From: Streptomyces sp. PCS3-D2
GTDB lineage: Bacteria > Actinomycetota > Actinomycetes > Streptomycetales > Streptomycetaceae
NCBI RefSeq assembly: GCF_000612545.2
Contig: NZ_CP097800.1
Location: 5,468,501 to 5,532,500, forward strand
Length of the DNA stretch: 64,000 nucleotides
Reading direction: 5' to 3'
Below, one piece after another: positions 36,849 to 44,843 of the stretch; position 1 is the stretch's first letter, and the number at the start of each line of letters is the position of its first letter. A model generated the notes under the pieces. It had not been told where the DNA came from, searched no databases, and worked only from the letters and a program-made list of their open reading frames with translations. Made by a program: the position numbers and the translations under genes.

Positions 36849-37904
36849 TCACAGGTCCAGGGCGAGGCGGTCCCCCTTCGCGCGCGAGACGCACAGCAGC
36901 ATCGACTCCGCGCGCTCCTGGTCGGTGAGCAGGTCGTCGCGGTGGTCCACCTCGCCCGCGAGGACCCGGTGTTGGCAGGTCCCGCAGAAGCCCTGCTCGC
37001 ACGAGTAAGGGGTGTCGGGCAGCTCCCTGCGCACCGCGGCGAGGGTGCTCTCCTGCGCGCCGACCTCGACGACCCGTCCCGAGCGGCGCAGTTCGACCGT
37101 GAAGGCCCGTTCCGGGCCGGGTGCCACGGCGGGCGTGAAGCGCTCCAGGTGCACGGCCGTGGGGTCCTCGGCCGTCGCCGTGACGGCCTGCATCAGGGGT
37201 TCCGGGCCGCAGCAGTAGACCAGGGTGCCGGGCGCCGCGGTGGCCAGCCGGGACAGGTCGGGCAGGCCCTCCTCGTCCTCGGGATGGACCGTGACCCGGT
37301 CGCCGTAGGCCGCGAGGTCGTCGAGGAAGGGCATCGAGTCGAGGGAGCGGCCCCCGTACAGGAGCGTCCAGTCGGCGCCCGCCGCGGTGGCGGCGCGGAG
37401 CATCGGCAGGATGGGGGTGATGCCGATGCCGCCCGCGACGAACGCGTACGAGGGGGCCGGGATCAGCTCGAAGCGGTTGCGCGGCGGACGCAGTTCCAGC
37501 TCGGCGCCCTCGACGAGTTGGGCGTGCGCCTCGCGGGAGCCGCCTCGGCCGTCACCGACCAGCCGGATCGCGATCCGGTAGCGGCCCTCGTCCGCCGGGT
37601 CGCCGCACAGCGAGTACTGGCGGACCAGCCCGGAGGGCAGGGTGACGTCCACGTGCGCCCCCGGCGTCCACGCGGGCAGCTCCGGGGATTCCAGGACCAG
37701 TTCCACAACGTCCTGCGCCGGCTGGATGCGGGAGGTGATCAGCGCGCGCAGCGCTCGGCGCGGGGAGTGGCCGGAGACCGGCACCTCCAGGGCGGGCAGC
37801 GGCCACAGCGGGGAGGTCCCGATCCGGCGGTCCAGGGCCCGCCGGGCCGCCCAGGCAACACCCGCGACCGCGGCGGCCGTCGTGACGGCCAGGGCGCGCC
37901 TCAT
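36849..37904 (-). CDS. Flavin/2Fe-2S oxidoreductase of the PDR/VanB type
   Basis: 351 residues. An N-terminal hydrophobic helix (about 6-20) is followed by a ferredoxin reductase-type FAD/FMN domain (VRQYSLCGDP), a nucleotide domain (FVAGGIGITPILPMLRA, VYCCGPEPLMQAV) and a C-terminal plant-type 2Fe-2S ferredoxin domain with CEQGFCGTCQ and a final Cys in MLLCVSRA. It would pass electrons from NAD(P)H to a partner oxygenase or hydrolase. The ATG overlaps the upstream gene's stop (ATGA), so the partner is probably the adjacent diiron-type protein. Confidence 0.92.
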   Translation of the reverse strand: MRRALAVTTAAAVAGVAWAARRALDRRIGTSPLWPLPALEVPVSGHSPRRALRALITSRIQPAQDVVELVLESPELPAWTPGAHVDVTLPSGLVRQYSLCGDPADEGRYRIAIRLVGDGRGGSREAHAQLVEGAELELRPPRNRFELIPAPSYAFVAGGIGITPILPMLRAATAAGADWTLLYGGRSLDSMPFLDDLAAYGDRVTVHPEDEEGLPDLSRLATAAPGTLVYCCGPEPLMQAVTATAEDPTAVHLERFTPAVAPGPERAFTVELRRSGRVVEVGAQESTLAAVRRELPDTPYSCEQGFCGTCQHRVLAGEVDHRDDLLTDQERAESMLLCVSRAKGDRLALDL

Positions 37905-38797
37905 GCCCGTACCCCGCCGCCCGCGCCGGGGGAGGAGGCCAGGTAGGCCACCGCCTGGGCCGTCGAGCCCTCCTGCGAGGGGTGGTACGTACGGGAGAGG
38001 TACTTCGGTACGGACTTCAGCATGGAGCCGGTGGACGGGAGCACGCCCTGCCGCCCGGCCAGGAAGAACTGTCCGAAGGAGGCCTTGCCGTCCACGAGGT
38101 GGGGGTCGTTCTCCATGAAGAAGCGGACCCCTCGCTGCCACAGGAAGACCAGGGCGGTGAAGGCCGTGGCCCACGTCCGGGCCCTGCGGCGGTAGCCGCC
38201 GTCGACGTGCATGAAGAGGTCGAAGGCCACGGAGCGGTGCTCGACCTCCTCCGCCCCGTGCCAGCGCAGCAGGTCCAGCATGGTGGGATCGGCGCCGCGC
38301 CGGTCGAGTTCGTCGGCGTTCAGCACCCAGTCGCCGAGGAACGCCGTGTAGTGCTCGATGGCCGCGATCATCGCGATGCGCTCCATCAGCCACCAGTGCC
38401 GGGCGCGGCCCGGGGGCAGGGTGCGGTCGCCGAGCAGCTTCTCGAACAGCCAGTCCACCTGGGCGGTGTAGGGGGTCGGGTCCAGCCCCAGGCGCTTCAG
38501 GTGCGGGAGGACGTCGTCGTGGGCGGCGGCGTGCATGGCCTCCTGGCCGATGAACCCGACGACGTCCTCCCGCAGCCGCTCGTCCTCGATGTGGGGGAGC
38601 GCCTGCTTGTAGACGTGCACGAACCAGCGCTCCCCGGCGGGCAGCAGCAGGTGCAGCACATTGATCATGTGTCCGGCGAAAGGTTCGCCGGGCAGCCAGT
38701 GGAGCGGGGTGTCCTCCCAGCCGAAGGACACGTTCCGGGGCCTGAGGCCCACGTGTTCCGACGCCACGGGGGCGGGCGCGAGCGGCGTATTAGACAT
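37901..38797 (-). CDS. Diiron ferritin-like metal-dependent hydrolase (PF10118 type)
   Basis: 298 residues. It has helices with ferritin-like metal motifs: FIGQEAMHAAAHDD, ERIAMIAAIEHYTAF and WHGAEEVEHRSVAFDLFMHV (two Glu/ExxH-type sites). The PF10118 family is annotated as metal-dependent hydrolases, and members are commonly encoded with VanB-type reductases, which suggests an oxygen-dependent diiron enzyme using electrons from the next gene. The substrate is unknown; lipid or fatty acid modification is only a guess. First gene of the leftward operon. The ATG at 38797 is chosen over the upstream Arg/Cys-rich extension to 38866. Confidence 0.87.
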   Translation of the reverse strand: MSNTPLAPAPVASEHVGLRPRNVSFGWEDTPLHWLPGEPFAGHMINVLHLLLPAGERWFVHVYKQALPHIEDERLREDVVGFIGQEAMHAAAHDDVLPHLKRLGLDPTPYTAQVDWLFEKLLGDRTLPPGRARHWWLMERIAMIAAIEHYTAFLGDWVLNADELDRRGADPTMLDLLRWHGAEEVEHRSVAFDLFMHVDGGYRRRARTWATAFTALVFLWQRGVRFFMENDPHLVDGKASFGQFFLAGRQGVLPSTGSMLKSVPKYLSRTYHPSQEGSTAQAVAYLASSPGAGGGVRA

Positions 38798-38908
38798 GGC
38801 GTCAATGTACTGGTGGGTAAAGGGGGTGAGAAGACCCCTGCACCGACTTCTCGCGCCCGTGCCCACCCCGTGACGGACGGCCCGGGGGCCGATCCGGCGG
38901 ATCGGGGT

Positions 38909-40312
38909 CTAGCGTGCGGTGTCGCCGCTCGCCAGTGCCCACTCGCGGTTCAGGGTGCCCAGCGGGATTCCGCGCTCGAAGGCGGGCGTGCCGAACAGCG
39001 ACAGCTGCAGCTGGAGCTGCCCGCTCAGGTCGAACCCGCCGTACAGGGCCCACGCGCCGCTGACGGAGGCCTTGCCGTCGCTGGACGCGGTCGCCTTGGC
39101 GTCCGCCTCGCCGCGCAGGTACGGGGCGAAGTCGCCGGTGACACCGACGGCGCCGTAGAGGCCGACGGACGCCTCGGCACCGAGCGCGCCCTTGACCTTG
39201 CCGGCGGCGGTGACGGTCGCCCGGACCGGCGTGCTCTTCACGTTCGAGGTGCTGACCGGGGTCCAGCCCCGACCGAAGGCGTAGCTGCCGCCGACCTTGA
39301 AGTCGCCCTTGACGTCCTGCTGGACGTCGAGGGTGACCTTGCCGTCGGCCTCCACCTGGATGTAGCAGGTCAGGTCGAGGTTGACGACGACCGGCACCGG
39401 GCCGACCTGGATGACGGGGGAGCTGTGCAGCGTGGCGAAGGGGATCCGCTTGGGCGCTCCCGTGCTCGCCGCGGCCCGGCCCTGGAGCTTCCACTGCGAG
39501 GACCAGTCGCCGCTCATCCCGAGGAAGGCGCCGCGCGGGCCGGAGCCGCCGCCCCGGGTGCCGTCGTACTGGAACTCCACCTGCGGGGCGAGCTGGACGA
39601 AGCCGGAGACGGAGGCGCCGGCCGAGGCGGGGGCGTCCGGGGCGGTGTCGACGGAGGAGTTCACGTCGAGCCGGAGGTTCCCGAGCGGCAGCTTGGCGCC
39701 CTCGGGACCGAACTTCAGGCCGTCGCCCTTGGCCCAGGAGAAGGTCACGCCCTTCATCAGTGGCTCGACGACGACCGTCGAGGGGTCCACCGGCACCTTG
39801 CCGTCGGCCTTGTCGTCGTTGAGGACGGCGGCCAGTGTCGTGGAGGCGGTCTTGACCTCGGTGCCGCGGTCGGTCGTGCCGACGACCTCGGTGACCTTGG
39901 CGAGCAGGCCGTTGGGGGCGCCGGGTGCCGGGGCGCTGGCGATGACGTCACCCGCCGCGACGGGCTTGTCGGCTTCGGCCGGCCGGCCCGGGGAGGGCGC
40001 CCGAGAGGGTCCCTCGGGCGGGGCCTTGGCTATGACGGCCCGTCCGGTCGCGGCGTCGTACGAGGCGACCTTCAGCGCGGACTTCTCGGTCCGGCCCTTC
40101 GAGCCGCCCCGGGCGACGGCCGCCGGGGTGGGTTCACCCTGGGGGGCGGCGGCCACGTCCAGCTGCTGCGAGCCGATGTCGGCGGACGGGGAGAGGGGGG
40201 CGGGGGCCGCCGGTTCGGCGGCACGGTCGTGGGATGTCGAGGCGCAGCCGGTGGCGGTGAGCGCGAGGGCGGTCAGGCCGGGGAGGAGGAGGCTGCGGGC
40301 AAGCGTGCGCAC
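38909..40312 (-). CDS. Lipoprotein of unknown function
   Basis: About 467 residues. The N-terminus RTLARSLLLPGLTALALTATGC is a lipoprotein signal with lipobox ATGC (Cys about residue 23). An Ala/Pro-rich linker follows, then a beta-rich domain from about residue 100 with repeated Gly and Val/Lys motifs (KVTLDVQQDVKGDFKVGGSYAFG, KGALGAEASVGLYGAVGV, SVSGAWALYGGFDLSG) that look like a beta-barrel or beta-sandwich. No known family was recognised. The GTG at 40312 is preferred because GAAGG lies 8 bases upstream; a TTG at 40327 would add five residues. A perfect palindrome lies 37 bp upstream. Confidence 0.8.
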   Translation of the reverse strand: MRTLARSLLLPGLTALALTATGCASTSHDRAAEPAAPAPLSPSADIGSQQLDVAAAPQGEPTPAAVARGGSKGRTEKSALKVASYDAATGRAVIAKAPPEGPSRAPSPGRPAEADKPVAAGDVIASAPAPGAPNGLLAKVTEVVGTTDRGTEVKTASTTLAAVLNDDKADGKVPVDPSTVVVEPLMKGVTFSWAKGDGLKFGPEGAKLPLGNLRLDVNSSVDTAPDAPASAGASVSGFVQLAPQVEFQYDGTRGGGSGPRGAFLGMSGDWSSQWKLQGRAAASTGAPKRIPFATLHSSPVIQVGPVPVVVNLDLTCYIQVEADGKVTLDVQQDVKGDFKVGGSYAFGRGWTPVSTSNVKSTPVRATVTAAGKVKGALGAEASVGLYGAVGVTGDFAPYLRGEADAKATASSDGKASVSGAWALYGGFDLSGQLQLQLSLFGTPAFERGIPLGTLNREWALASGDTAR

Positions 40313-40348
40313 GTGGTGGACCTTCAAGGGGGCAAGGGGTGTGGGGGA

Positions 40349-40362
40349 TTACCGATCGGTAA
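40349..40362. promoter_or_regulatory. TTACCGATCGGTAA palindrome, TetR-type operator candidate
   Basis: A perfect 14-bp palindrome, 37 bp upstream of the lipoprotein start. TTACCG...CGGTAA halves of this kind are typical of TetR-family operators. The nearest TetR gene (36079-36825) is about 3.5 kb away, so the binding partner is open. Confidence 0.6.
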
Positions 40363-40484
40363 CCGGAATCCGATCATGCCATGTGCCCACTGCGTCCGTC
40401 ATGCCCGGATCCCGCCAACTCCCTTCAGCCGTCAGGTCGTTGAATTTTCATCCGGCCTCGTGTGCGCCCCACCCGGCCCCGCGG

Positions 40485-42416
40485 TCAGCGCAGCACCCCG
40501 GCCTTCGTGCCGTCCGTCAGCTTCCCCGACAGGTCGACCTGTGCACCGGCCGGCGCCTTGACCGCCAACCGGTTGCCGTTCGCCGAGCCGTTCACCCCAC
40601 CGCCCGACACCGACAGGGAGGCGAACTGCGCGCTGCCCGCCGCCAGGACGTACCACTGGCCCGCCCGCGACTTCCACAACACGCCCGCCAGCACCCGCGG
40701 TTCCCGGGGCCCGCACGCCGCGACCCCCTCCGCGGCCGCCGCCTGCGCCGCAGTGCCCGAGCCCGGCGCCAGGAACTGCGCCTGCACCCGGTCCGCCGCA
40801 CCCTGCCAGGTCTCGGCCCGCGTGCAGAGCCAGGCCGCCGTCCCGTCGCCCTCCGGCAGCGGCTGCTTCGCGTAGGTCCAGGCGTTGACCGTACGGACCC
40901 CGTGCGAGCGCACCGAGGGCAGCAGGCAGGCGATCCGCGACCAGTCCGCGAGTTCCGCCGCCTCCGTCACGTTCCGCTCGGCCCCCGGCGCCCCCGAGGT
41001 CAGCCGGGCCGGGGTCAGCTCGCCCAGGTCGGTGATCAGGCGGGTGGCTCCGTCGCCGGTCAGGGCCAGGGCGTTCCAGCTCGTGCAGTCGCCCGCCGGA
41101 GCCGGGCCCGGCACCGGCGGGGTCACCCCGTCCTGCGTCGCCTTCAGCGCCGTCGGCGGGTCGCCGGGCCCCAGCAGGTCCCGCAGGGCCACCCCCGTCA
41201 CCCAGGGCGCCGTGAGGTAGCGGACGTTGCCGTCGACCCGGCTGACGACCAGCGCGGTCGCCGTGTCCGCCGAGGCACCGTCGGTCCGGGCGAAGTCCAG
41301 CGCCGCGCCCGCCGACCCGGAGCGCGGCTCGGCGTAGCGGACCACGCGCAGGCCGTCGTGCAGCAGGACCACCACGGCCTGGTCGACGGCGCCGGCGAAC
41401 AGCAGCTGGGCCGGCCCCATCGGCGGCCCCGACGGAGTTCCGGGGGTGGCCGAGACGACCACGGACGAGCCGGGCCGCGCCCACACCGCCAGCGCCCGAC
41501 GCAGCAGCGCGGTGTCGTCCGTGCGGTCCCCGCGAGCCGGCCAGGTGGAGAAGTCCGTACGGGAGGAGGTGTGCCAGAGCGCGGGCGAGACCCGGACCAG
41601 CCTGGCCGGATCCAGAGCCTGTTCCGCCGCGGCGTTGCGCGCGTACGGCGGAGCGGCGGCCCCGTCCGAGCCCCAGCCCCCGCCGGGCAGCGCGAGCAGC
41701 GCCCCGCACACGGCGAGCGCGGCCCCGGCGGCCAGCGCGGCCCGCGTGAGGCGGCGGCGGCGCAGCAGGTCGGTGGGCCGTGCCTGGAGCACGCACGGGT
41801 CGAACTCGGGGGAGGCGAACAGTGCGTCGTTCGCCGGATCACCGGACTCCCGGGCCGCGGCGGCCGGGTCCGGGACACCGGCCTCGTCCAGCACCCGGAG
41901 CACCTCCGGCTCGGGCAGCCGCTCCAGGGCGCGCAGGACGCAGGCGGCCCGGCCGGGGCCGTCCAGGGTGGCCAGCCACTGGTCGAGGGCGAGCTCCTCG
42001 ACCCCGCCCGAGCGGGGGAACAGCCGCAGACCCCACACCTGGGGCAGTGCCGGAGGGAGCTGCGCACGCCGCGGCAGGCCCCGGAAGGTCAGCGGCAGAC
42101 CCGCCTCCAGTGCCGCGCGGAGCACCCGCAGCCGGACGTACGCGTAACCGGAGTCGTCCGGGCCGCCGCGCTGCCCCGGGACCCCGCCCTGTACGACGCC
42201 TCCCGCCTCCCGCCTCCCGCGCGGCAGGGCCCGCTGCACCAGCGAGTGCGCGGTGAGGACCCGCCTGTTGCGCCCGAGCGTGGGGGGCAGCACCAGATAG
42301 GCGAGCCGCACCAGCCGCGGGTAGTGCTCGACGATGGCGGCCTCGGCCTGCTCGACGTCGGGCGGCACGGGAGCCACGGGAGGCAGGGGGCGGGTGGCGG
42401 TGTCCGGCGCAGTCAC
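40485..42416 (-). CDS. Sigma-factor-like cytoplasmic domain fused to a membrane/extracellular protein
   Basis: 643 residues. Residues about 20-60 (VEQAEAAIVEHYPRLVRLAYLVL) resemble sigma-70 region 2, and about 140-200 (LALDQWLATLDGPGRAACVLRALERLPEPEVLRVLDEAG) resemble region 4. One hydrophobic segment near residues 220-240 (RRRRLTRAALAAGAALAVCGALLAL) would place the remaining 400 residues outside; these are Ala/Gly-rich with a few Cys (CTSWNA, IACLLP, WLCTRAE, ACGPREP) and no identified fold. Both sigma-like parts look degenerate and DNA-binding is not evident. The GTG start has a weak ribosome site. It might be a membrane-tethered signalling protein; that is an inference. Confidence 0.8.
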   Translation of the reverse strand: MTAPDTATRPLPPVAPVPPDVEQAEAAIVEHYPRLVRLAYLVLPPTLGRNRRVLTAHSLVQRALPRGRREAGGVVQGGVPGQRGGPDDSGYAYVRLRVLRAALEAGLPLTFRGLPRRAQLPPALPQVWGLRLFPRSGGVEELALDQWLATLDGPGRAACVLRALERLPEPEVLRVLDEAGVPDPAAAARESGDPANDALFASPEFDPCVLQARPTDLLRRRRLTRAALAAGAALAVCGALLALPGGGWGSDGAAAPPYARNAAAEQALDPARLVRVSPALWHTSSRTDFSTWPARGDRTDDTALLRRALAVWARPGSSVVVSATPGTPSGPPMGPAQLLFAGAVDQAVVVLLHDGLRVVRYAEPRSGSAGAALDFARTDGASADTATALVVSRVDGNVRYLTAPWVTGVALRDLLGPGDPPTALKATQDGVTPPVPGPAPAGDCTSWNALALTGDGATRLITDLGELTPARLTSGAPGAERNVTEAAELADWSRIACLLPSVRSHGVRTVNAWTYAKQPLPEGDGTAAWLCTRAETWQGAADRVQAQFLAPGSGTAAQAAAAEGVAACGPREPRVLAGVLWKSRAGQWYVLAAGSAQFASLSVSGGGVNGSANGNRLAVKAPAGAQVDLSGKLTDGTKAGVLR

Positions 42417-42473
42417 GTTCAGCAGAACGAGCGATTCGTCGGATGGTCACCCGTCCGCCCCTGGGCAGGGGCC

Positions 42474-43271
42474 TCAGCCCACCAGGCGGGCGCGGAGCGA
42501 CTCGACCGTCTCGTCCGCGACGCCGAGGCCTTCGCGCACGTACTTCTCCATGGAGCCGTAGCGGGTCTCGACCTCGTCCAGGGCCGCCTCCAGGTAGGAG
42601 GGGAAGACGCCGATCAGCGCGAGCGCGATGTCGGGATCGCCGCCGGCTGCCGTGAAGCCCTCGATCATCGGGGCGAAGGCCTGCTTCACCGCCGGGTTCA
42701 CGGAGAGGTATTCGGCCATCAGGGTGTCGCCGTCCGCGCCGAGCAGCGCCAGGATGACGGTCGCGCCCCAGCCGGTGCGGTCCTTGCCCGCGGTGCAGTG
42801 GAACAGCAGCGGGCCCGCCTCCGGGGCGGCGGCCTCGGTCAGCAGCATGCGGTAGGCCGCCTGCGCGGAGCCGGAGTGCACGAAGGACCGGTAGGTGTCG
42901 GCGAAGAGGGCCTGCGCCCGGCCGCCGCCCAGGTGCTCCTCGGCCACCGCGGGGTCGGACAGCAGGTCCTTGAGCTGCGCGGCGGCCGGCTTCTTGACGG
43001 TCTCCCGCAGCTTGTCCGCGAGGACGTCGGCGACCAGGAGCCGGGCCCCCGCCGGTATCCGGTCGGGGTGGTCGGCGCGCTCCGCGTCGGTGCGGAAGTC
43101 GATGACGGTACGCAGGCCCAGTGCCGCCACCACCGGGTCGGCGTCCGGGTCGAGCCGGTCGAGCTGGCCGGAGCGCAGGACCAGGCCCGCCCGGACGGTG
43201 CGGCCGCCGGAGAGCGGGGTGCCGCCGAGGTCGCGGAGGTTGGCGACGGTGGTGGAGGGGGTGGCGGTCAT
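42474..43271 (-). CDS. PtpB-like tyrosine/dual-specificity protein phosphatase
   Basis: 265 residues, cytoplasmic. It contains the cysteine phosphatase signature HCTAGKDRTGWG (catalytic Cys near 159), a general-acid-type region in the N-terminal half, ANLRDLGG and LRSGQLDRLDPD at the start, and the RTVIDFRTDAE strand of the PtpB family. It would remove phosphate from tyrosine (or from phosphoinositides, as in some members). GGAG lies 8 bases upstream of the ATG. It stands 57 bp after the sigma-like hybrid gene; co-transcription is not shown. Confidence 0.92.
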   Translation of the reverse strand: MTATPSTTVANLRDLGGTPLSGGRTVRAGLVLRSGQLDRLDPDADPVVAALGLRTVIDFRTDAERADHPDRIPAGARLLVADVLADKLRETVKKPAAAQLKDLLSDPAVAEEHLGGGRAQALFADTYRSFVHSGSAQAAYRMLLTEAAAPEAGPLLFHCTAGKDRTGWGATVILALLGADGDTLMAEYLSVNPAVKQAFAPMIEGFTAAGGDPDIALALIGVFPSYLEAALDEVETRYGSMEKYVREGLGVADETVESLRARLVG

Positions 43272-43329
43272 CGTGGCGGCTCCAGCGGTGTGCGAGTTAC
43301 TCGTGTCATACGGGCTGCGTGCGCCCGTA

Positions 43330-43353
43330 CGGTCGTCCGGTCGTTCGGTCGTT
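43330..43353. repeat. Three 8-bp tandem repeats in the intergenic gap
   Basis: CGGTCGTC is followed by two copies of CGGTCGTT, then a partial copy. A second run of TGCTG-rich sequence follows up to 43402. It sits between the phosphatase start and the end of the rhomboid-like gene. Confidence 0.7.
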
Positions 43354-43407
43354 CGGCCATGCGGGGGTGCTGTGGTGCTGTGCTCGGGTGCTGAGTGCTG
43401 AGGTGAT

Positions 43408-43995
43408 TCAGGATATTTTCCAATGCTTCGTACCGGAAAGGCAATCGAGGGCCAGCGAGACCCCCACGCCGATTCCGAGCGCCGCGAGGTGCCCCGCGTC
43501 CGTGAAGGTCCGCCCCCGCTTGAGCAACGGGGCCGCCGCGAGGGCCAGCAGCCCCGCCCGGGCGGCCGTGCGGACGGCTCCGCGCGGCAAGGTGGAGGTC
43601 AGGGTGCCCAGGACGGCGTTGAATCCATAGCTCGTCCCCACGTCCAGGGCGCGCCGGGTTGCGGAATCGGCCGTCCTGCGCAGTGCGCCGTACACCAGGA
43701 GGGTCGCCGAGGCGTGCCCGAACAGGAACACCGCCGCGGTCCACCAGGCCCCGTACGCGTATTCGGCGTAGCCGAGCACCGCGACCAGCAGCAGTGCGTA
43801 GGCCAGCGGCATCGGCTCCTCGACGACGAGGGCGCTGCTCAGCAGCGTCTCCCAGCGCCCGGCGGCGAGGTTGTCGACGTTCGTCGAGCAGTCCCGCAGC
43901 AGCCGCTCCCGGTCGGCGGGCCCGGTGCGCGCCAGCGCGTACGCCCCGAGCTGGACCCCGCCGGCGTACACCGCTCCCCATGGAATTGGATTCAC
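43408..43995 (-). CDS. Rhomboid-like multi-pass membrane protein
   Basis: 195 residues with five or six hydrophobic segments. The middle resembles actinobacterial rhomboid-like proteins: PLAYALLLVAVLGYAEYAYG, FGHASATLLVYGAL, DVGTSYGFNAVLG, with DAGHLAALGIGVGVSLALD near the end. The GTSYGFNA stretch stands where catalytic rhomboids have GxSG, so it may be proteolytically inactive or use another site. The GTG at 43995 was chosen because the only alternative further upstream would be Gly/Gln-rich out-of-family sequence. The function is unknown. Confidence 0.75.
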   Translation of the reverse strand: MNPIPWGAVYAGGVQLGAYALARTGPADRERLLRDCSTNVDNLAAGRWETLLSSALVVEEPMPLAYALLLVAVLGYAEYAYGAWWTAAVFLFGHASATLLVYGALRRTADSATRRALDVGTSYGFNAVLGTLTSTLPRGAVRTAARAGLLALAAAPLLKRGRTFTDAGHLAALGIGVGVSLALDCLSGTKHWKIS

Positions 43996-44058
43996 CTGCT
44001 CATGATCGGATAAGCCCCTGGTGGATACCAAGGGGCATCGTGCGAACATGGCCCGGCC

Positions 44059-44757
44059 ATGTTCGAATCCTTCGCGCCCTTGCGCGCCACCCGAGCCGCG
44101 ATGTTCGCGGCGGTGTGCGTCGCTCTGGGCGCGGTGGGACATGCGCACATGTCCGGGACCGACGTTCCCCCCTCCGGTCTCCTGGCCGCTTTCGCGGTGA
44201 CCGCCGGCCTCGCCTGGCTCCTCGCCGGACGGCGGCGCGGCCCCGTGGGGATCGCGGCCGCCGTCCTCTGCGTGCAGGGTGTGCTGCACCTGGTGTTCTC
44301 CGGCAGCCAGGCGGCGAAGTCCGCCGCCGCGACCGCGGCGATGCACGGGCACCCCCACACGGCAGCCGCCGAAGCGGGCGGGACGGCCGCCGAAGCCCCC
44401 GCCCTGGCCGGCATGGCGGGAGTGGTCGCCCACGGCGGGACCGGGATGATCGCCGCGCACGTGCTCGCCGGGCTGCTCTGCGCCGCCTGGCTGGCACGGG
44501 GCGAGGCCGCCGTCTTCCGGCTGGCCCGCGTCCTGGGCGCCGCCGCACTGCTCGCCGCCCGGCCGCTCGCCCGCGCGCTCGACCTGGTGCGCGCCCGCGG
44601 CGCCGCCGTACCGGCCCCGCCCGTCCCGCGCGCCCCGCACCCGCGGCCGCGCCGGCTGCGCGGCGCGGTCCACGCCCACGCCGTGGTGCGCCGGGGTCCG
44701 CCCGGGAGCGGTCGCACCCATCGCGCCACGGCCCCCGGCCGTCCTGCCCGCGCCTGA
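44059..44757 (+). CDS. His-rich membrane protein, partner of PepSY gene
   Basis: 232 residues, with about four to five hydrophobic segments (residues 12-30, 41-60, 63-80, 115-150). It is rich in His (HAHMSG, MHGHPHTAAAE, VVRRGPP..HAH) and Met, in a pattern seen in copper-related proteins. The Arg/Pro-rich C-terminus is likely disordered. The next gene, 86 bp downstream on the same strand, encodes a PepSY membrane protein that also has His/Met-rich segments. A role in metal handling is an inference. Confidence 0.68.
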   Translation: MFESFAPLRATRAAMFAAVCVALGAVGHAHMSGTDVPPSGLLAAFAVTAGLAWLLAGRRRGPVGIAAAVLCVQGVLHLVFSGSQAAKSAAATAAMHGHPHTAAAEAGGTAAEAPALAGMAGVVAHGGTGMIAAHVLAGLLCAAWLARGEAAVFRLARVLGAAALLAARPLARALDLVRARGAAVPAPPVPRAPHPRPRRLRGAVHAHAVVRRGPPGSGRTHRATAPGRPARA

Positions 44758-44843
44758 TCCGGCGCACCTCCACGGCGTCCGTGCGGGGGAGGCGGGGCCC
44801 GGGGCCGAGTTCCCCATGCCTTCGCCAACCCCCCAGGACCAAC

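Noticed and set aside
39381-43394. Rightward open frame of about 1340 codons
   Set aside because: It runs opposite several well-supported leftward genes (lipoprotein, sigma-like hybrid, phosphatase) and its translation is low-complexity.
44050-44075. tRNA-like GTTCGAATCC string
   Set aside because: It lies at the start of a protein gene and has no cloverleaf partners.
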